Positions 34,831 through 44,070 of a stretch of 64,000 bases of DNA are shown one piece after another. This stretch comes from Candidatus Melainabacteria bacterium (GTDB lineage Bacteria > Cyanobacteriota > Vampirovibrionia > Obscuribacterales > Obscuribacteraceae). How positions within the stretch are numbered: position 1 is the first letter of the stretch; every line of letters begins with the position of its first letter. The stretch spans positions 1-64,000 of the forward strand of contig DAIDIP010000006.1 in the NCBI GenBank assembly GCA_027451745.1, written 5' to 3'. The notes below the pieces were generated by a model. It ran no database searches. It had not been told where the DNA came from and saw only the letters and a list, made by a program, of their open reading frames with translations. A program made the translations under genes and the position numbers.

Positions 34831-35595
34831 CTAGGCAGTCACTGCTTCCAAATGGACAATATTTTTCATATAAAACTCTTCCATTTCAGCAGGCTCACCA
34901 TGAGCAACAATTGAACCTTTATGTAAAACAATTGCTTCATTGCATAGAAGTTTAATTTGCTCCAGATTATGAGAAACCAATACTACTATCTGTGATGCAT
35001 TTAAAAGCTCGGTCAATCTTTTCATCGCCTTTTGTACAAAATGAGCATCACCAGCAGCAAAAATTTCATCTAACAATAAAATTTCAGGATCCACAATTGC
35101 CCCAATAGAAAAGGCAAGTCGCCCCTGCATACCAGAAGAATAATATTTTATTGGCAGATCTATCATTTCGCCTAATTCAGAGAACTCAATAATTTCAGGT
35201 TCTAATTGCTTCATTTGTTTATATGAGCGGCCAAGTAAGGCACCGTTCAAATAAATATTTTCTCTTCCACTCAATTCATAATCAAAACCGGTCCCTAGTT
35301 CGATCATTGGTGTTATTTTGCCTTGTACATGAATATCTCCAGCATAAGGCGGATAGATACCAACTATCATCTTAAGCAAAGTCGACTTCCCCGCCCCATT
35401 TAAGCCAAGTATTCCCAGTCGGTTGCCACCGCACAAAGACAGGTTGATATTTTTTAGAGCATCAAATTCTATAACAGATTGGCTGCTTTGATTTTTTGTA
35501 AAACGTCTAATTACTGTTTCTTTCAAACCTGGCGACGGATTTCTATATATGCGAAACTTTAACGAAGCGTTTTCAATAATTATTTGTGCAGACAT
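34831..35595 (-). CDS. ABC-2 polysaccharide exporter, ATP-binding subunit
   Basis: ATPase of a Wzm/Wzt (TagGH) exporter that moves lipid-linked glycan across the inner membrane. It has Walker A (GLNGAGKST), signature YSSGMQGRLAFS, Walker B (EILLLDEIFA) and the KpsT/TagH hallmark VMVD-type spacing. At 254 residues it lacks the C-terminal carbohydrate-binding domain of Wzt, so it is of the KpsT/TagH-like minimal kind. It follows its permease by 19 bp on the same strand. Confidence 0.94.
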   Translation of the reverse strand: MSAQIIIENASLKFRIYRNPSPGLKETVIRRFTKNQSSQSVIEFDALKNINLSLCGGNRLGILGLNGAGKSTLLKMIVGIYPPYAGDIHVQGKITPMIELGTGFDYELSGRENIYLNGALLGRSYKQMKQLEPEIIEFSELGEMIDLPIKYYSSGMQGRLAFSIGAIVDPEILLLDEIFAAGDAHFVQKAMKRLTELLNASQIVVLVSHNLEQIKLLCNEAIVLHKGSIVAHGEPAEMEEFYMKNIVHLEAVTA

Positions 35596-35614
35596 ATCTA
35601 TACCGCTCTATATC

Positions 35615-36553
35615 CTAAAGTCTAAAAATAATATCGCGCTCTTTGAGTCTAAGAATCAAGAAGCCAATACACAGTGCAATCACTGCAAACCCAGAGGGAA
35701 TTAACCATTCTTTCAAAGTTGGCACTGTACCATAATAAATAATCTCTCTAAAAAGATTGATAAAGAAAGTAAATGGATTATTTTCAAAACAAAATTTGTA
35801 CTTACTAGGTACCGCTGACAGTGGATAAACAACTGGAATTAGATAGAAGAAACAAGAGAGTACTACGCGTGTTAAATGAGCAATATCACGGAAGTACACA
35901 GTACTTACCGCCATTGCCAAGGCAATACCAAAAGTAAATAGAAAAGTAATACCCAGTGCTATTGGTAATAAAAGCAATGTCCAATGTAATTTTAATCCCA
36001 ACAAAACAGCAAGCCCTACCATGCTGATAAGACTCAAGCCAAAATTTATCAACTCAGTAGAAACAGTAACTAATGGAAAAAATATTTTGGGAATATAGAC
36101 CTTTTTCATAAAGCTTTCTGCTGAAGTGATCGATCCGCAACCTGTAGCAATACTTTCAGAAATAAAAGTCCAAGGCAAAAGACCCGTAAAAACAAAAACA
36201 CCAAAAGTTTTTGGATCACGTTGAAAAATTATAGAAAAAACAGCTGTGAGCACTATCATCATCAAAAGCGGATTGAGCAAGCTCCAGGCAAAACCTAAAA
36301 CAGATCTCTGATAGCGGCGTCTCAAATTATTAACAACAAAACTTGCCAATGCAAATTTTACATACCTTAGCTCACTTACTGTTCGCCACGTATAAGCAAA
36401 GAACGATTCTTTACTCGGCTTAGAAGTAATGTCTACAGTATCGTTAGTAATTTCATTATGATCGATTGGCTGCAAATGCTCAGGCGTCATAATTCCCTGG
36501 CTGTCCACAGCATTAATTTCTTTGGGGTCAGTAGTGATTTCTTTTTGTAGCAT
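35615..36553 (-). CDS. ABC-2 polysaccharide exporter, permease subunit
   Basis: Integral membrane protein of 312 residues, ABC-2/Wzm/TagG type, with about six transmembrane helices after an unusual soluble N-terminal extension of ~65 residues. Family features include RRRYQRSVLGFAWSLLNPLLMMIVLTAVFS and the C-terminal RLKERDIIFRL. It precedes the ATPase gene and belongs to the O-antigen/capsule export step. Confidence 0.93.
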   Translation of the reverse strand: MLQKEITTDPKEINAVDSQGIMTPEHLQPIDHNEITNDTVDITSKPSKESFFAYTWRTVSELRYVKFALASFVVNNLRRRYQRSVLGFAWSLLNPLLMMIVLTAVFSIIFQRDPKTFGVFVFTGLLPWTFISESIATGCGSITSAESFMKKVYIPKIFFPLVTVSTELINFGLSLISMVGLAVLLGLKLHWTLLLLPIALGITFLFTFGIALAMAVSTVYFRDIAHLTRVVLSCFFYLIPVVYPLSAVPSKYKFCFENNPFTFFINLFREIIYYGTVPTLKEWLIPSGFAVIALCIGFLILRLKERDIIFRL

Positions 36554-36688
36554 CAGTTAAGGGTTTATAGTCTATCAGCCAATACTCTGCTGGCCAACAA
36601 AGGTTGATTATACTTGACGACTGCTCGATAATGTCTTTGATTATGCCTCTGTAATATGATTCGCAATATAATTTGAGAAACGCGCTTG

Positions 36689-37708
36689 TCAACCAATCAG
36701 GCAGCAATCAGTCTGGCAAAAATCCTGTTTTAGGGCTATTTCTGACTGCCCATCTCCAATTCTATATTGATCAATTTTCTCATCAACCAATTTTCGAATC
36801 ATAGAAATAAATTTAGGATGACTGCCTGCCGTTTTCGCTCTGTGGTAGCCAATGCCAAGCTGCTCGCATAATTGCTTAGCTTGCGTATCCAAATCAAATA
36901 GTATTTCCATATGATCAGATACAAATCCTATCGGCGCTATCACTATATCTCTGACACCTTCTTTTGCCAGTCCTTCTATAACATCGTTTATATCTGGTTC
37001 TAGCCATGGCTGAGTAGGGGGTCCACTTCGACTCTGATAAGCTATTTGCCACGCATTAGTTACATCTACTGTCTTAATGACTGACTTAGCTACTTCCTGT
37101 AGTTGTTGTGCATAAAAACAACCATTAGCCATAGATAAGGGAATACTGTGGGCCGTAAAGACTATTTTTGCCTTTGCTCTACGATCTTCAGATATAGAAG
37201 CCATGGCAGTCAGTAATTGACCAGCATTAGCCGCAATAAAATCAGGATGATTATAAAAAGGTCGTATTTTCTCAATCACTGGTGCCGCGTTTCCTGCTGC
37301 CAAGCAAGCTTGTTCAATATTTTCTAAATACTGCCTGCAACTAGAATATGAGCTATAACCAGTTGTTGCAAAAGCAATCACCCTCTTTATCCCATCAGCA
37401 GCCATTTGTTTAACTGTATCAGTTAAAAGAGGATACCAATTGCGATTCCCCCAATAAATAGGCAGCTTAGGTCCACTTGACTCTACAACAGGTTTTAGAG
37501 CAGCTATTAATTTACGATTTTCTTCATTTATAGGACTTACACCATTAAATAATTGATAGTGTTTGGAAACTGCTAGCATACGCTCACGAGGAACATTTTT
37601 ACCCCGCAAAACATTTTCTAAAAAGGGCATTACATCATCAATTCCCTCTGGCCCCCCAAAGGAAAGAAGTAAGAAAGCATCATATTTGGTACCAAGCTGC
37701 TTTTGCAT
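36689..37708 (-). CDS. hemH: Ferrochelatase (actinobacterial/coproporphyrin type)
   Basis: Inserts ferrous iron into a porphyrin in the last part of heme synthesis. The 339-residue protein resembles actinobacterial HemH/CpfC: LLLSFGGPEGIDDVMPFLENVLRG, the VSPINEENR segment, the catalytic His in FTAHSIP, and the glutamate site in VSDHMEILFDLD. The C-terminal CQTDCC may bind an iron-sulfur cluster as in some ferrochelatases. Heme supply fits the di-heme cytochromes and the globin sensor. It is divergent from the SGNH gene. Confidence 0.94.
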   Translation of the reverse strand: MQKQLGTKYDAFLLLSFGGPEGIDDVMPFLENVLRGKNVPRERMLAVSKHYQLFNGVSPINEENRKLIAALKPVVESSGPKLPIYWGNRNWYPLLTDTVKQMAADGIKRVIAFATTGYSSYSSCRQYLENIEQACLAAGNAAPVIEKIRPFYNHPDFIAANAGQLLTAMASISEDRRAKAKIVFTAHSIPLSMANGCFYAQQLQEVAKSVIKTVDVTNAWQIAYQSRSGPPTQPWLEPDINDVIEGLAKEGVRDIVIAPIGFVSDHMEILFDLDTQAKQLCEQLGIGYHRAKTAGSHPKFISMIRKLVDEKIDQYRIGDGQSEIALKQDFCQTDCCLIG

Positions 37709-37845
37709 AGCTAAACCATTACCGCCTAAATAACTAATTGCGTATCATACATTTTGACACTTTCAGTAAGGAGCCCGGGGCAAGTAAGAAATAGTGTTAA
37801 CTTTTTTATTTTTCTCATCTAACTAAAATACTAAAATAGTGATCT

Positions 37846-38901
37846 ATGTTACCAAATATCGCCATAGCTGAAAAGCTTCCATATGCACGTGCTGAACACG
37901 TTTCAAGTAAAGTACGGTCGTCTTTTATTTTCGCACTTATAATTTTCCTCATTTTTCTCGTAATTACGCTTTCAATTCCGCCCCGCAGTGGCAGATTAGG
38001 ATATTTTGCTGCCTTAAAGGATAAACATCATCATCTAGAGACATTGAAATCTCCCAAAATTGTATTTATCGGCGGATCTAATTTAGCTTTTGGCTTGGAT
38101 AGCACTTTCATTGAAAATAAATTTCACATTCCTGTAGCGAATATGGGCATTTGCGCTCCCTTAGGGCTCAGATACATTCTTGAAGAAGTAAAAGATAATA
38201 TTAAGGCCGGTGACGTTGTGGTACTGGTGCCTGAATACGGGATCTTGCAAAATACTATAGACGGCACTCCAGATCTCATACATGCCGTTGAGGTCTATCC
38301 TCGTTCAGCGCTTTTTTTGATAAGAGCCTATACGCAATCGCCTCAAGCATTTTTCAATTTTCTAGCCATAATTCGCGAAATCCCTACAGCAAAATGGTCT
38401 GCTTTTTATACAATTTTGACCAATATGTGGCAAAAAGGACATTACGACCCAGACCTAATTGAGAACTGGGAAATAAAAAATCAATTAGGAAAAAACACAC
38501 GATTCTATTTCGATAAACATGGGGATTATTTTGGACACTTCGCTAAACCAAATATGTCTTTTGAGCCTGCCTGGGGACTAATTAAGGACATGGGAAAAGA
38601 GGCGGCCAATTTGATTAACGATTTTGATCAATTTGCGCGAAAACGAAATGTACAAGTAATCATAATACCACCACCGATACCACGTGAAGACATTTCACCA
38701 AGTCATTGTTCAACCATAAGTGTTGCCTCCTGGCCGGATCAAAAACTAACTGTTCCCATTCTGGGCAGTCCACAGCGATATGCGTTTGACGCTAATCTTT
38801 TTTATCAACCACCATATCATCTCAATGCCTCTGGGCGCTCCATTAGAACAAAGCTATTATCAGAAGATCTTGATAGATATTTTAGAAAAACACATAAATA
38901 A
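37846..38901 (+). CDS. Membrane-anchored SGNH-like (AlgJ/DltD-type) protein
   Basis: A 351-residue protein with one N-terminal transmembrane helix (about 25-45) and a periplasmic domain. It shows an SGNH-like block I (FIGGSNLAFGLDS with Ser), a Gly/Asn block (NMGICAPLG) and a block V-like His near the end (YHLNASG). This fits the family of AlgJ/DltD-like proteins that take part in O-acetylation of surface glycans. The start has no clear RBS. It overlaps nothing; a membrane glycosyltransferase-like gene follows on the same strand. Assignment to the family is by motif only. Confidence 0.7.
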   Translation: MLPNIAIAEKLPYARAEHVSSKVRSSFIFALIIFLIFLVITLSIPPRSGRLGYFAALKDKHHHLETLKSPKIVFIGGSNLAFGLDSTFIENKFHIPVANMGICAPLGLRYILEEVKDNIKAGDVVVLVPEYGILQNTIDGTPDLIHAVEVYPRSALFLIRAYTQSPQAFFNFLAIIREIPTAKWSAFYTILTNMWQKGHYDPDLIENWEIKNQLGKNTRFYFDKHGDYFGHFAKPNMSFEPAWGLIKDMGKEAANLINDFDQFARKRNVQVIIIPPPIPREDISPSHCSTISVASWPDQKLTVPILGSPQRYAFDANLFYQPPYHLNASGRSIRTKLLSEDLDRYFRKTHK

Positions 38902-38941
38902 AGCTATGACGTTGCAGAAGGATATCGTTATACTAAAATTT

Positions 38942-38950
38942 TGTTATACT
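38942..38950 (+). promoter_or_regulatory. Extended -10 promoter, with a repeated TATACT 16 bp upstream
   Basis: TGTTATACT at 38942-38950 is an extended -10 identical to 15947-15955. A second GTTATACT lies at 38927-38934. TTGCAG (38912-38917) with TAAAAT (38934-38939) is an alternative pair. It lies 25 bp before the membrane protein start at 38975 inside the 3' end zone of the SGNH gene region. Confidence 0.45.
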
Positions 38951-38974
38951 GAACTGGACTTCCGTAGGCCCAAT

Positions 38975-40678
38975 ATGAGTATTGCCAATCAAAATTATAT
39001 TGAAGCAAAATCTTTAACTATATCGAACAATAGTCATTCTCAAGCATACCTTAATCTCTACCTGCCATTTATTTGTTTATTCCTTATCGAGCTCATTACA
39101 TTTGGTATCCATGCTAAAGACGTTGGCGTCTATCAAGACGAGTGGATTTATTTAAGCAAGCTACACTTTGTCCCACAATCTTTAAGTGGCTTTATTTCGA
39201 CGTACTTTTGGGACCCTAGAATATTGGTTCGTCCGATTGAGGCACTCCATTTTGGACCTCTGTTTTATTTTGTGCATGAGAATCCTCTCTGGTATCACAT
39301 TATCTGTTATGTCTTTGAATTTTTTGGCGCTTGGTTTTTATTTTTAGCCGTTTCTAGACTGGTCAATGATCGCTCAACGGCTTTAACTGCTGCAATTCTA
39401 TTTCTATTATATCCAACTCACGACGTTACTCATTATGAAATAGTCGCTTCTTCACTTGCCATTAGTATGTCTTTCTTTACAGGTAGCCTATGGCTGTACT
39501 TAAAAGGTATAGACGAAAATCGTTATGGACTAATAGCCTGGTCCGCATTCGCTTATTTTTTAAGCCTTTACAATTACGAGCTTTGTCTGCCCTTAGCACC
39601 TTTGTATGCACTCATATACTTATCGAGACAAAATCCACTTACCAAAGTTCTTAGCAATGTAAAACAATTTATTGCTTATCAGATTCCACCATTCGGCGTT
39701 GCTTTCAGCATGATTTTATATCGACGCTTACTTTTCAATATGCAACTGGGTTATCGCTATGCTCTAGTCTACGATTTAGTCAATTTTTCCTCAGTCATTT
39801 GGTCTGGACTTATTGTCAGCCTCTCTCCCTATACAGTTACATTCAGCATCTCTATGCTGTTCGAAGCACTAAAATCGGGATTTTCGATATTTTCATTAAT
39901 ATGTTTATGTGCTATAGCAAGCTCAGTCTTTTTCACTCTAAAAGCACCAGCAACACTAAGCACATCCAAAAACAAAATGCTTTTATTGGTCACTCTTGGA
40001 TTAATAACGATAGTTCTTTCTTACACCATTTACGGACTAAGCCCAGAGCACAAACCAGTAATAGATGCCTGGCTAAATCGTGTCAATGTCGGCAGCTCTT
40101 TAGGGTCCTGTTTTGTAATTGCAGGACTGTTTGCTCTCTTTAAGGATCACTTTGAGCCTTTAAAGGGGGTCCTAAAATCATCATCAGCAAGACAAAGCCT
40201 ATACGCTTTGATAATCTCATTGTTAGCCGCAGCTCTGATAATTATCGATTGGCAATTTGCTAAACCTTGGATTGTCTCATGGCAGGCCCAGAAAGAATTA
40301 ATGAATGTCCTAAGAATAAAGTCAAACGAAATCAAGCCTGGTGATTCTATCATCCTCGGCGGCATCATCCGCTATGCCAGCAAATGGGTTCCAGTAGTTG
40401 ATGGTATCTGGGATTTTGGAGGTATTATATGCACAACCTTAAATGATCAATCAATTAAGGGCACTGTTGTTACTGATCGTTTGGTCATAGAAAAAGACCT
40501 ACTGGTTGATAAGTATGGCGATATAGTTTTAGGAACATTTCCTTTCAAACAAATGATTTTGTATGCTCCTAATAAAAATGTATGGAAACGCATATCATCG
40601 CGTCAAGAATTTATCAAAGAGGCTCGAAAGCTTGGTTGGAGCATTCCAGAAAGTAAATCTAGTTCACCGTCCAGCTAA
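38975..40678 (+). CDS. Multi-spanning membrane protein, glycosyltransferase-like
   Basis: About 567 residues with around ten or more transmembrane segments. The first external loop carries VYQDEWIYLSK, an acidic Asp-Glu pair typical of GT-C (GT39/GT83-like) enzymes that use lipid-linked sugars; this is the main clue. The frame is open back to 38780, overlapping the SGNH gene, but ATG 38975 with a TAGG site six bases upstream and an extended -10 promoter before it is preferred (an ATG at 38906 is the alternative). Its stop overlaps that of the convergent GT4 gene. Confidence 0.75.
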   Translation: MSIANQNYIEAKSLTISNNSHSQAYLNLYLPFICLFLIELITFGIHAKDVGVYQDEWIYLSKLHFVPQSLSGFISTYFWDPRILVRPIEALHFGPLFYFVHENPLWYHIICYVFEFFGAWFLFLAVSRLVNDRSTALTAAILFLLYPTHDVTHYEIVASSLAISMSFFTGSLWLYLKGIDENRYGLIAWSAFAYFLSLYNYELCLPLAPLYALIYLSRQNPLTKVLSNVKQFIAYQIPPFGVAFSMILYRRLLFNMQLGYRYALVYDLVNFSSVIWSGLIVSLSPYTVTFSISMLFEALKSGFSIFSLICLCAIASSVFFTLKAPATLSTSKNKMLLLVTLGLITIVLSYTIYGLSPEHKPVIDAWLNRVNVGSSLGSCFVIAGLFALFKDHFEPLKGVLKSSSARQSLYALIISLLAAALIIIDWQFAKPWIVSWQAQKELMNVLRIKSNEIKPGDSIILGGIIRYASKWVPVVDGIWDFGGIICTTLNDQSIKGTVVTDRLVIEKDLLVDKYGDIVLGTFPFKQMILYAPNKNVWKRISSRQEFIKEARKLGWSIPESKSSSPSS

Positions 40679-42789
40679 ATACTTACTGAATCGCCCAACA
40701 CAGAACTTATCTGGTTTTCTATTTGCAGCATATATTTCTTAAAGTCGAATTTTGTAGCCACAATTTCAGCGTTTAATTTTCCGTCTTTAACCCGCTCATT
40801 ATCCTTTACAAGATAGTTTTCGATTGCGTTAGTAAATGCAAGAATATCTCCATAACAAACTATTTTGGCACCACCGCCAGCAAGCATTTCTGGAACACCA
40901 CCAGCACTGTTAAAAGCAACTACTGGTAAATTAGCCGCCATGGCATTATGCACCACACAAGGAAATGGGTCTTTTCTAGAAGGTAAAGCAAACAAATCAG
41001 CCCCATGAAAAACCGGGCGCAAATCTTTTCTGGATGAAAGCAAGTGGATATTGCTTTGAAGATCGCCTTGTTTGACATCCCAATCTACATAATAGTGTGG
41101 TGAAAATCGCTCTATTTTGTCTGCGCCCACCCAAACAAAATGTATCGGTCTATTAGAAAATTTTGCTGAATCTTCGTGCCACTTCGACAAAATTATCCTT
41201 GCAGCAACTACAAACAAATCCATACCCTTGCGCATTTCAGGAGAGCCACAGCCAAGAACTATCAATGAATTTTCTGGAGCCTGAATTTCTCTAAGTAAGG
41301 CACTGCGGGCCAATTCGCGATCATAGTCGCCAAATTCGGGTTCCAGAAGAGCATTAGGAATTATAGCTTCCTTTGACCTTTGTAAAACTCCTGGAATTGT
41401 TTTTTCCGCAAATTCTCTAACGTATTCTGCTGGAAAAATGAGTCTGTCACTACGTTCGAAAACATCCTTAAGAAATTCATGGGGATATGTATCCACCAGC
41501 TCATGGACAAGACTTATAATTTCAATACCATTTTCTTGCATTGCTTGAGCATAACCACCAGTCTCAAGACTATTTAACAAACAAATTTTCGGTCTTGCAA
41601 AATGCATGTCATCGAAAAGCAAAGACATGTACTGACCGCATTTTTTCTCTCTACCTAATGCCTCGTGAAAATTAATAATATGTGCACAATCATTGAAATC
41701 TTTTTCTATTTCCCCAGTTCTTTCTAAGAACAATAAACATTCCCAACCTTTTGCAGTTAGATTCTTTGCTATATGCAACAAAAGCAACGGCGCACCACTA
41801 AGATTAGCTTGATGTGAAGCAAGAATTATCGTCTTGTCGCTATGCATAAAATCATAGGCATTTCTTTTTATCGTGAATGATTGTACAAGCTCTTTATATA
41901 GCTGATATTTTTCTTTCGATAAATTTGCTTTAGCAGCCTGCCTGACAAAACTAATAAATTGTGGCTGCACCGATTCATAATCACTAAGATCGCGAGGTAT
42001 AACTCGCCAGTATTTTTTATTCTCTTTTACTGACTTAAACTGTTCTCTAGCTTGAACTTCATATAAAAGTTCAAAACTGGGAAAGGGTAATACTTTTTTC
42101 TTTAGTCCTTCCGACAAAAAATAAGTAAGTAGGTTCTCTCGCCGAGTTAGAATCAATCTAAGTTTATTCCATTCGCTTATTTTGTTGGCTTTACCATCTT
42201 TTTGAATCTTTACTTTTCCTACACCACGAACAACATTCAGCTTTTTGTTGGCACTAACATGGTAATACAGAGCATCCTGAAGATCAGCATCCTGCGCCTT
42301 TGACCGATATTTTTTTGGATCAAAAATTGGTGAGGGAGTTCGTCTTTCTTTTGCTCCAAAATTAAGATAGTGTGCAAGAGGATTTATTGTTGCTCTGCGT
42401 ACATCCACATACTCGTTTATATAAAACTGTACATCAAACAAAGGATTAGGGTCTCTACCTTCTCGCCCCCCCTTGGTAATAAAATGCACCAGTGGATTAT
42501 TTATAGAAAAATCAATGTCTTTATTTGTGCTCTTATAAAATGCCGTGTCGAACAAAGGATGCAAGTCTAGATTCTGAGCAGCTCCTGTATTCAAATAATG
42601 AGCAATCGCAGTTGAAAGACCAGAACAAGACTCTTCTAATTGTGTATTGTAGAATTCCAGATCAAAAATTCCAGACTCTCTAATAATTTTGATATTTTCT
42701 ACTACATCCTTACCATTAGTTAGTCCTAACGCTGCATTAGCTGAAGCAGTACGTAAGGCATTAAATGTAGAAGTTAAGGTCTTAATCAA
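40675..42789 (-). CDS. Glycosyltransferase family 4 with N-terminal repeat region
   Basis: A 704-residue cytoplasmic/membrane-associated glycosyltransferase. The first ~190 residues hold three to four repeats of about 40 residues with FD..FY...PL.HYL..GA..R.P.PLFD (for example PLFDTAFYKSTNKDIDFS then PLVHFITKGG), a domain often found before glycan enzymes. The C-terminal half is GT-B: first lobe ASHQANLSGAPLLLLHIAKNL, second lobe with VLGCGSPEMRKGMDLFV and the nucleotide-sugar motif PSRKDPFPCVVHNAMAANLPVVAF. Read after the methyltransferase gene, which it follows by 15 bp. Confidence 0.9.
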   Translation of the reverse strand: MIKTLTSTFNALRTASANAALGLTNGKDVVENIKIIRESGIFDLEFYNTQLEESCSGLSTAIAHYLNTGAAQNLDLHPLFDTAFYKSTNKDIDFSINNPLVHFITKGGREGRDPNPLFDVQFYINEYVDVRRATINPLAHYLNFGAKERRTPSPIFDPKKYRSKAQDADLQDALYYHVSANKKLNVVRGVGKVKIQKDGKANKISEWNKLRLILTRRENLLTYFLSEGLKKKVLPFPSFELLYEVQAREQFKSVKENKKYWRVIPRDLSDYESVQPQFISFVRQAAKANLSKEKYQLYKELVQSFTIKRNAYDFMHSDKTIILASHQANLSGAPLLLLHIAKNLTAKGWECLLFLERTGEIEKDFNDCAHIINFHEALGREKKCGQYMSLLFDDMHFARPKICLLNSLETGGYAQAMQENGIEIISLVHELVDTYPHEFLKDVFERSDRLIFPAEYVREFAEKTIPGVLQRSKEAIIPNALLEPEFGDYDRELARSALLREIQAPENSLIVLGCGSPEMRKGMDLFVVAARIILSKWHEDSAKFSNRPIHFVWVGADKIERFSPHYYVDWDVKQGDLQSNIHLLSSRKDLRPVFHGADLFALPSRKDPFPCVVHNAMAANLPVVAFNSAGGVPEMLAGGGAKIVCYGDILAFTNAIENYLVKDNERVKDGKLNAEIVATKFDFKKYMLQIENQISSVLGDSVSI

Positions 42790-42804
42790 AGCGATTCTCC
42801 AGAA

Positions 42805-44070
42805 TCAAGCATAAATAGAAGCCAGCTCAGCACAAGCATTTAAAATGCGAGGACGGGGGACAGGAGTAATGAATTGTCCACCAAGCTTTATGTATTCTTC
42901 TTGTTGCTTCAATATCTCTTGGGCAAAATTCCAAGTAAGCAATAATACGTAATCGGGCTTTTGCCTAATGAGTTCGACAGGATCATAAATAGGTATTTTT
43001 ACACCTGGCATAAAGAATCCTTGTTTTGCAGTACTACGATCCACAGCAAAGTCAAAATACTCATTATCCAATTGACAAAAATTTAAAAGGGTACTACCTT
43101 TGGCCGATGCTCCATAAACGGCTAATTTCTTTTGCTCATTTTTTAACTTCTTAACTAAATTTACTAGCTCTGATTTAAGAGCGTTTACTTCTTTGGCAAA
43201 ATTTTCATATCCGTTTTTACTATCAAAACCTTTCGCCTTTTCCTCTTGCAAAAGTACTTTCACATTATTAGATTGTTCGCCATTCTTAGATACAAAAAGT
43301 CTCAAAGAACCACCATGAATTTCTATCTGTTCAACATCCTCTAAAACAAGACCATTCTTTTTAAACAAATTGTCCAAAGCAATAACCGAAAAATAGAATA
43401 CATGCTCATGATAAATAGTATCGAATTCCAATCGGTCAACCATTTTGACAGCGTAGGGAACTTCTATTACCGCTATACCAGTATCTTTTAGTAGTATGCT
43501 CAGTCCTTGCATCATGCTGTTAATCTCTGGAACATGTGCCATCACATTGTGAGCATGAACAATATCAGCTTTCCCTCTTTCGGACACTATTTTTTGAGCT
43601 AAGTCGAAATTGAAAAACTCGCTAATAGTTTCTACACCACGCTCTCTAGCTACCTCAGCTACATTACGCGCAGGCTCAACTCCCAAAGCGGGCACTTTGA
43701 GCTCATTATAATTTTTGAGTAGGTAACCGTCCCCGCTCGCTATTTCAACTACGAGAGAATCATTATTTAATTGTCTCTCTGTATTGAGTCGCAAGCAAAG
43801 CTCGCGTGCATGCTTAAGCATCGTTTCAGAGAATGACGAAAAGTAAGCATAATTTCTGAACAATTGCCCTGGAGGAACAGTACAACTTATTTGGGCCAAC
43901 GCACACGATTGACATACAAGTACTTCTAAAGGTGCAACAAATTCTTTTTCGTTTAATTGTTCTTTCTTCAATAATGAATTAGCTAAAGGCGTGGAGCCCA
44001 AATCAAGAACCATGACCAAATCATGACTTCCGCAAGCACGGCAATTTTTTATTCTTTCCATAATTCCCAT
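42805..44070 (-). CDS. NDP-hexose C-methyltransferase (TylC3/NovU-like)
   Basis: SAM-dependent C-methyltransferase of 421 residues that puts a branch methyl on a 4-keto-6-deoxy sugar nucleotide. It has three parts: an N-terminal zinc-binding domain (CRACGSHD and CQSCALAQ, four Cys), a Rossmann SAM domain (VVEIASGDGYLL, VEPARNVAEVARERG), and a C-terminal domain (KKLAVYGASAKGSTLLN, then FAVDRSTAKQGFFMPG). The stop/start spacing with rfbG is zero (44070/44071), so they are coupled. It probably acts on the CDP-4-keto-6-deoxyglucose that rfbF/rfbG provide. Confidence 0.9.
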   Translation of the reverse strand: MGIMERIKNCRACGSHDLVMVLDLGSTPLANSLLKKEQLNEKEFVAPLEVLVCQSCALAQISCTVPPGQLFRNYAYFSSFSETMLKHARELCLRLNTERQLNNDSLVVEIASGDGYLLKNYNELKVPALGVEPARNVAEVARERGVETISEFFNFDLAQKIVSERGKADIVHAHNVMAHVPEINSMMQGLSILLKDTGIAVIEVPYAVKMVDRLEFDTIYHEHVFYFSVIALDNLFKKNGLVLEDVEQIEIHGGSLRLFVSKNGEQSNNVKVLLQEEKAKGFDSKNGYENFAKEVNALKSELVNLVKKLKNEQKKLAVYGASAKGSTLLNFCQLDNEYFDFAVDRSTAKQGFFMPGVKIPIYDPVELIRQKPDYVLLLTWNFAQEILKQQEEYIKLGGQFITPVPRPRILNACAELASIYA

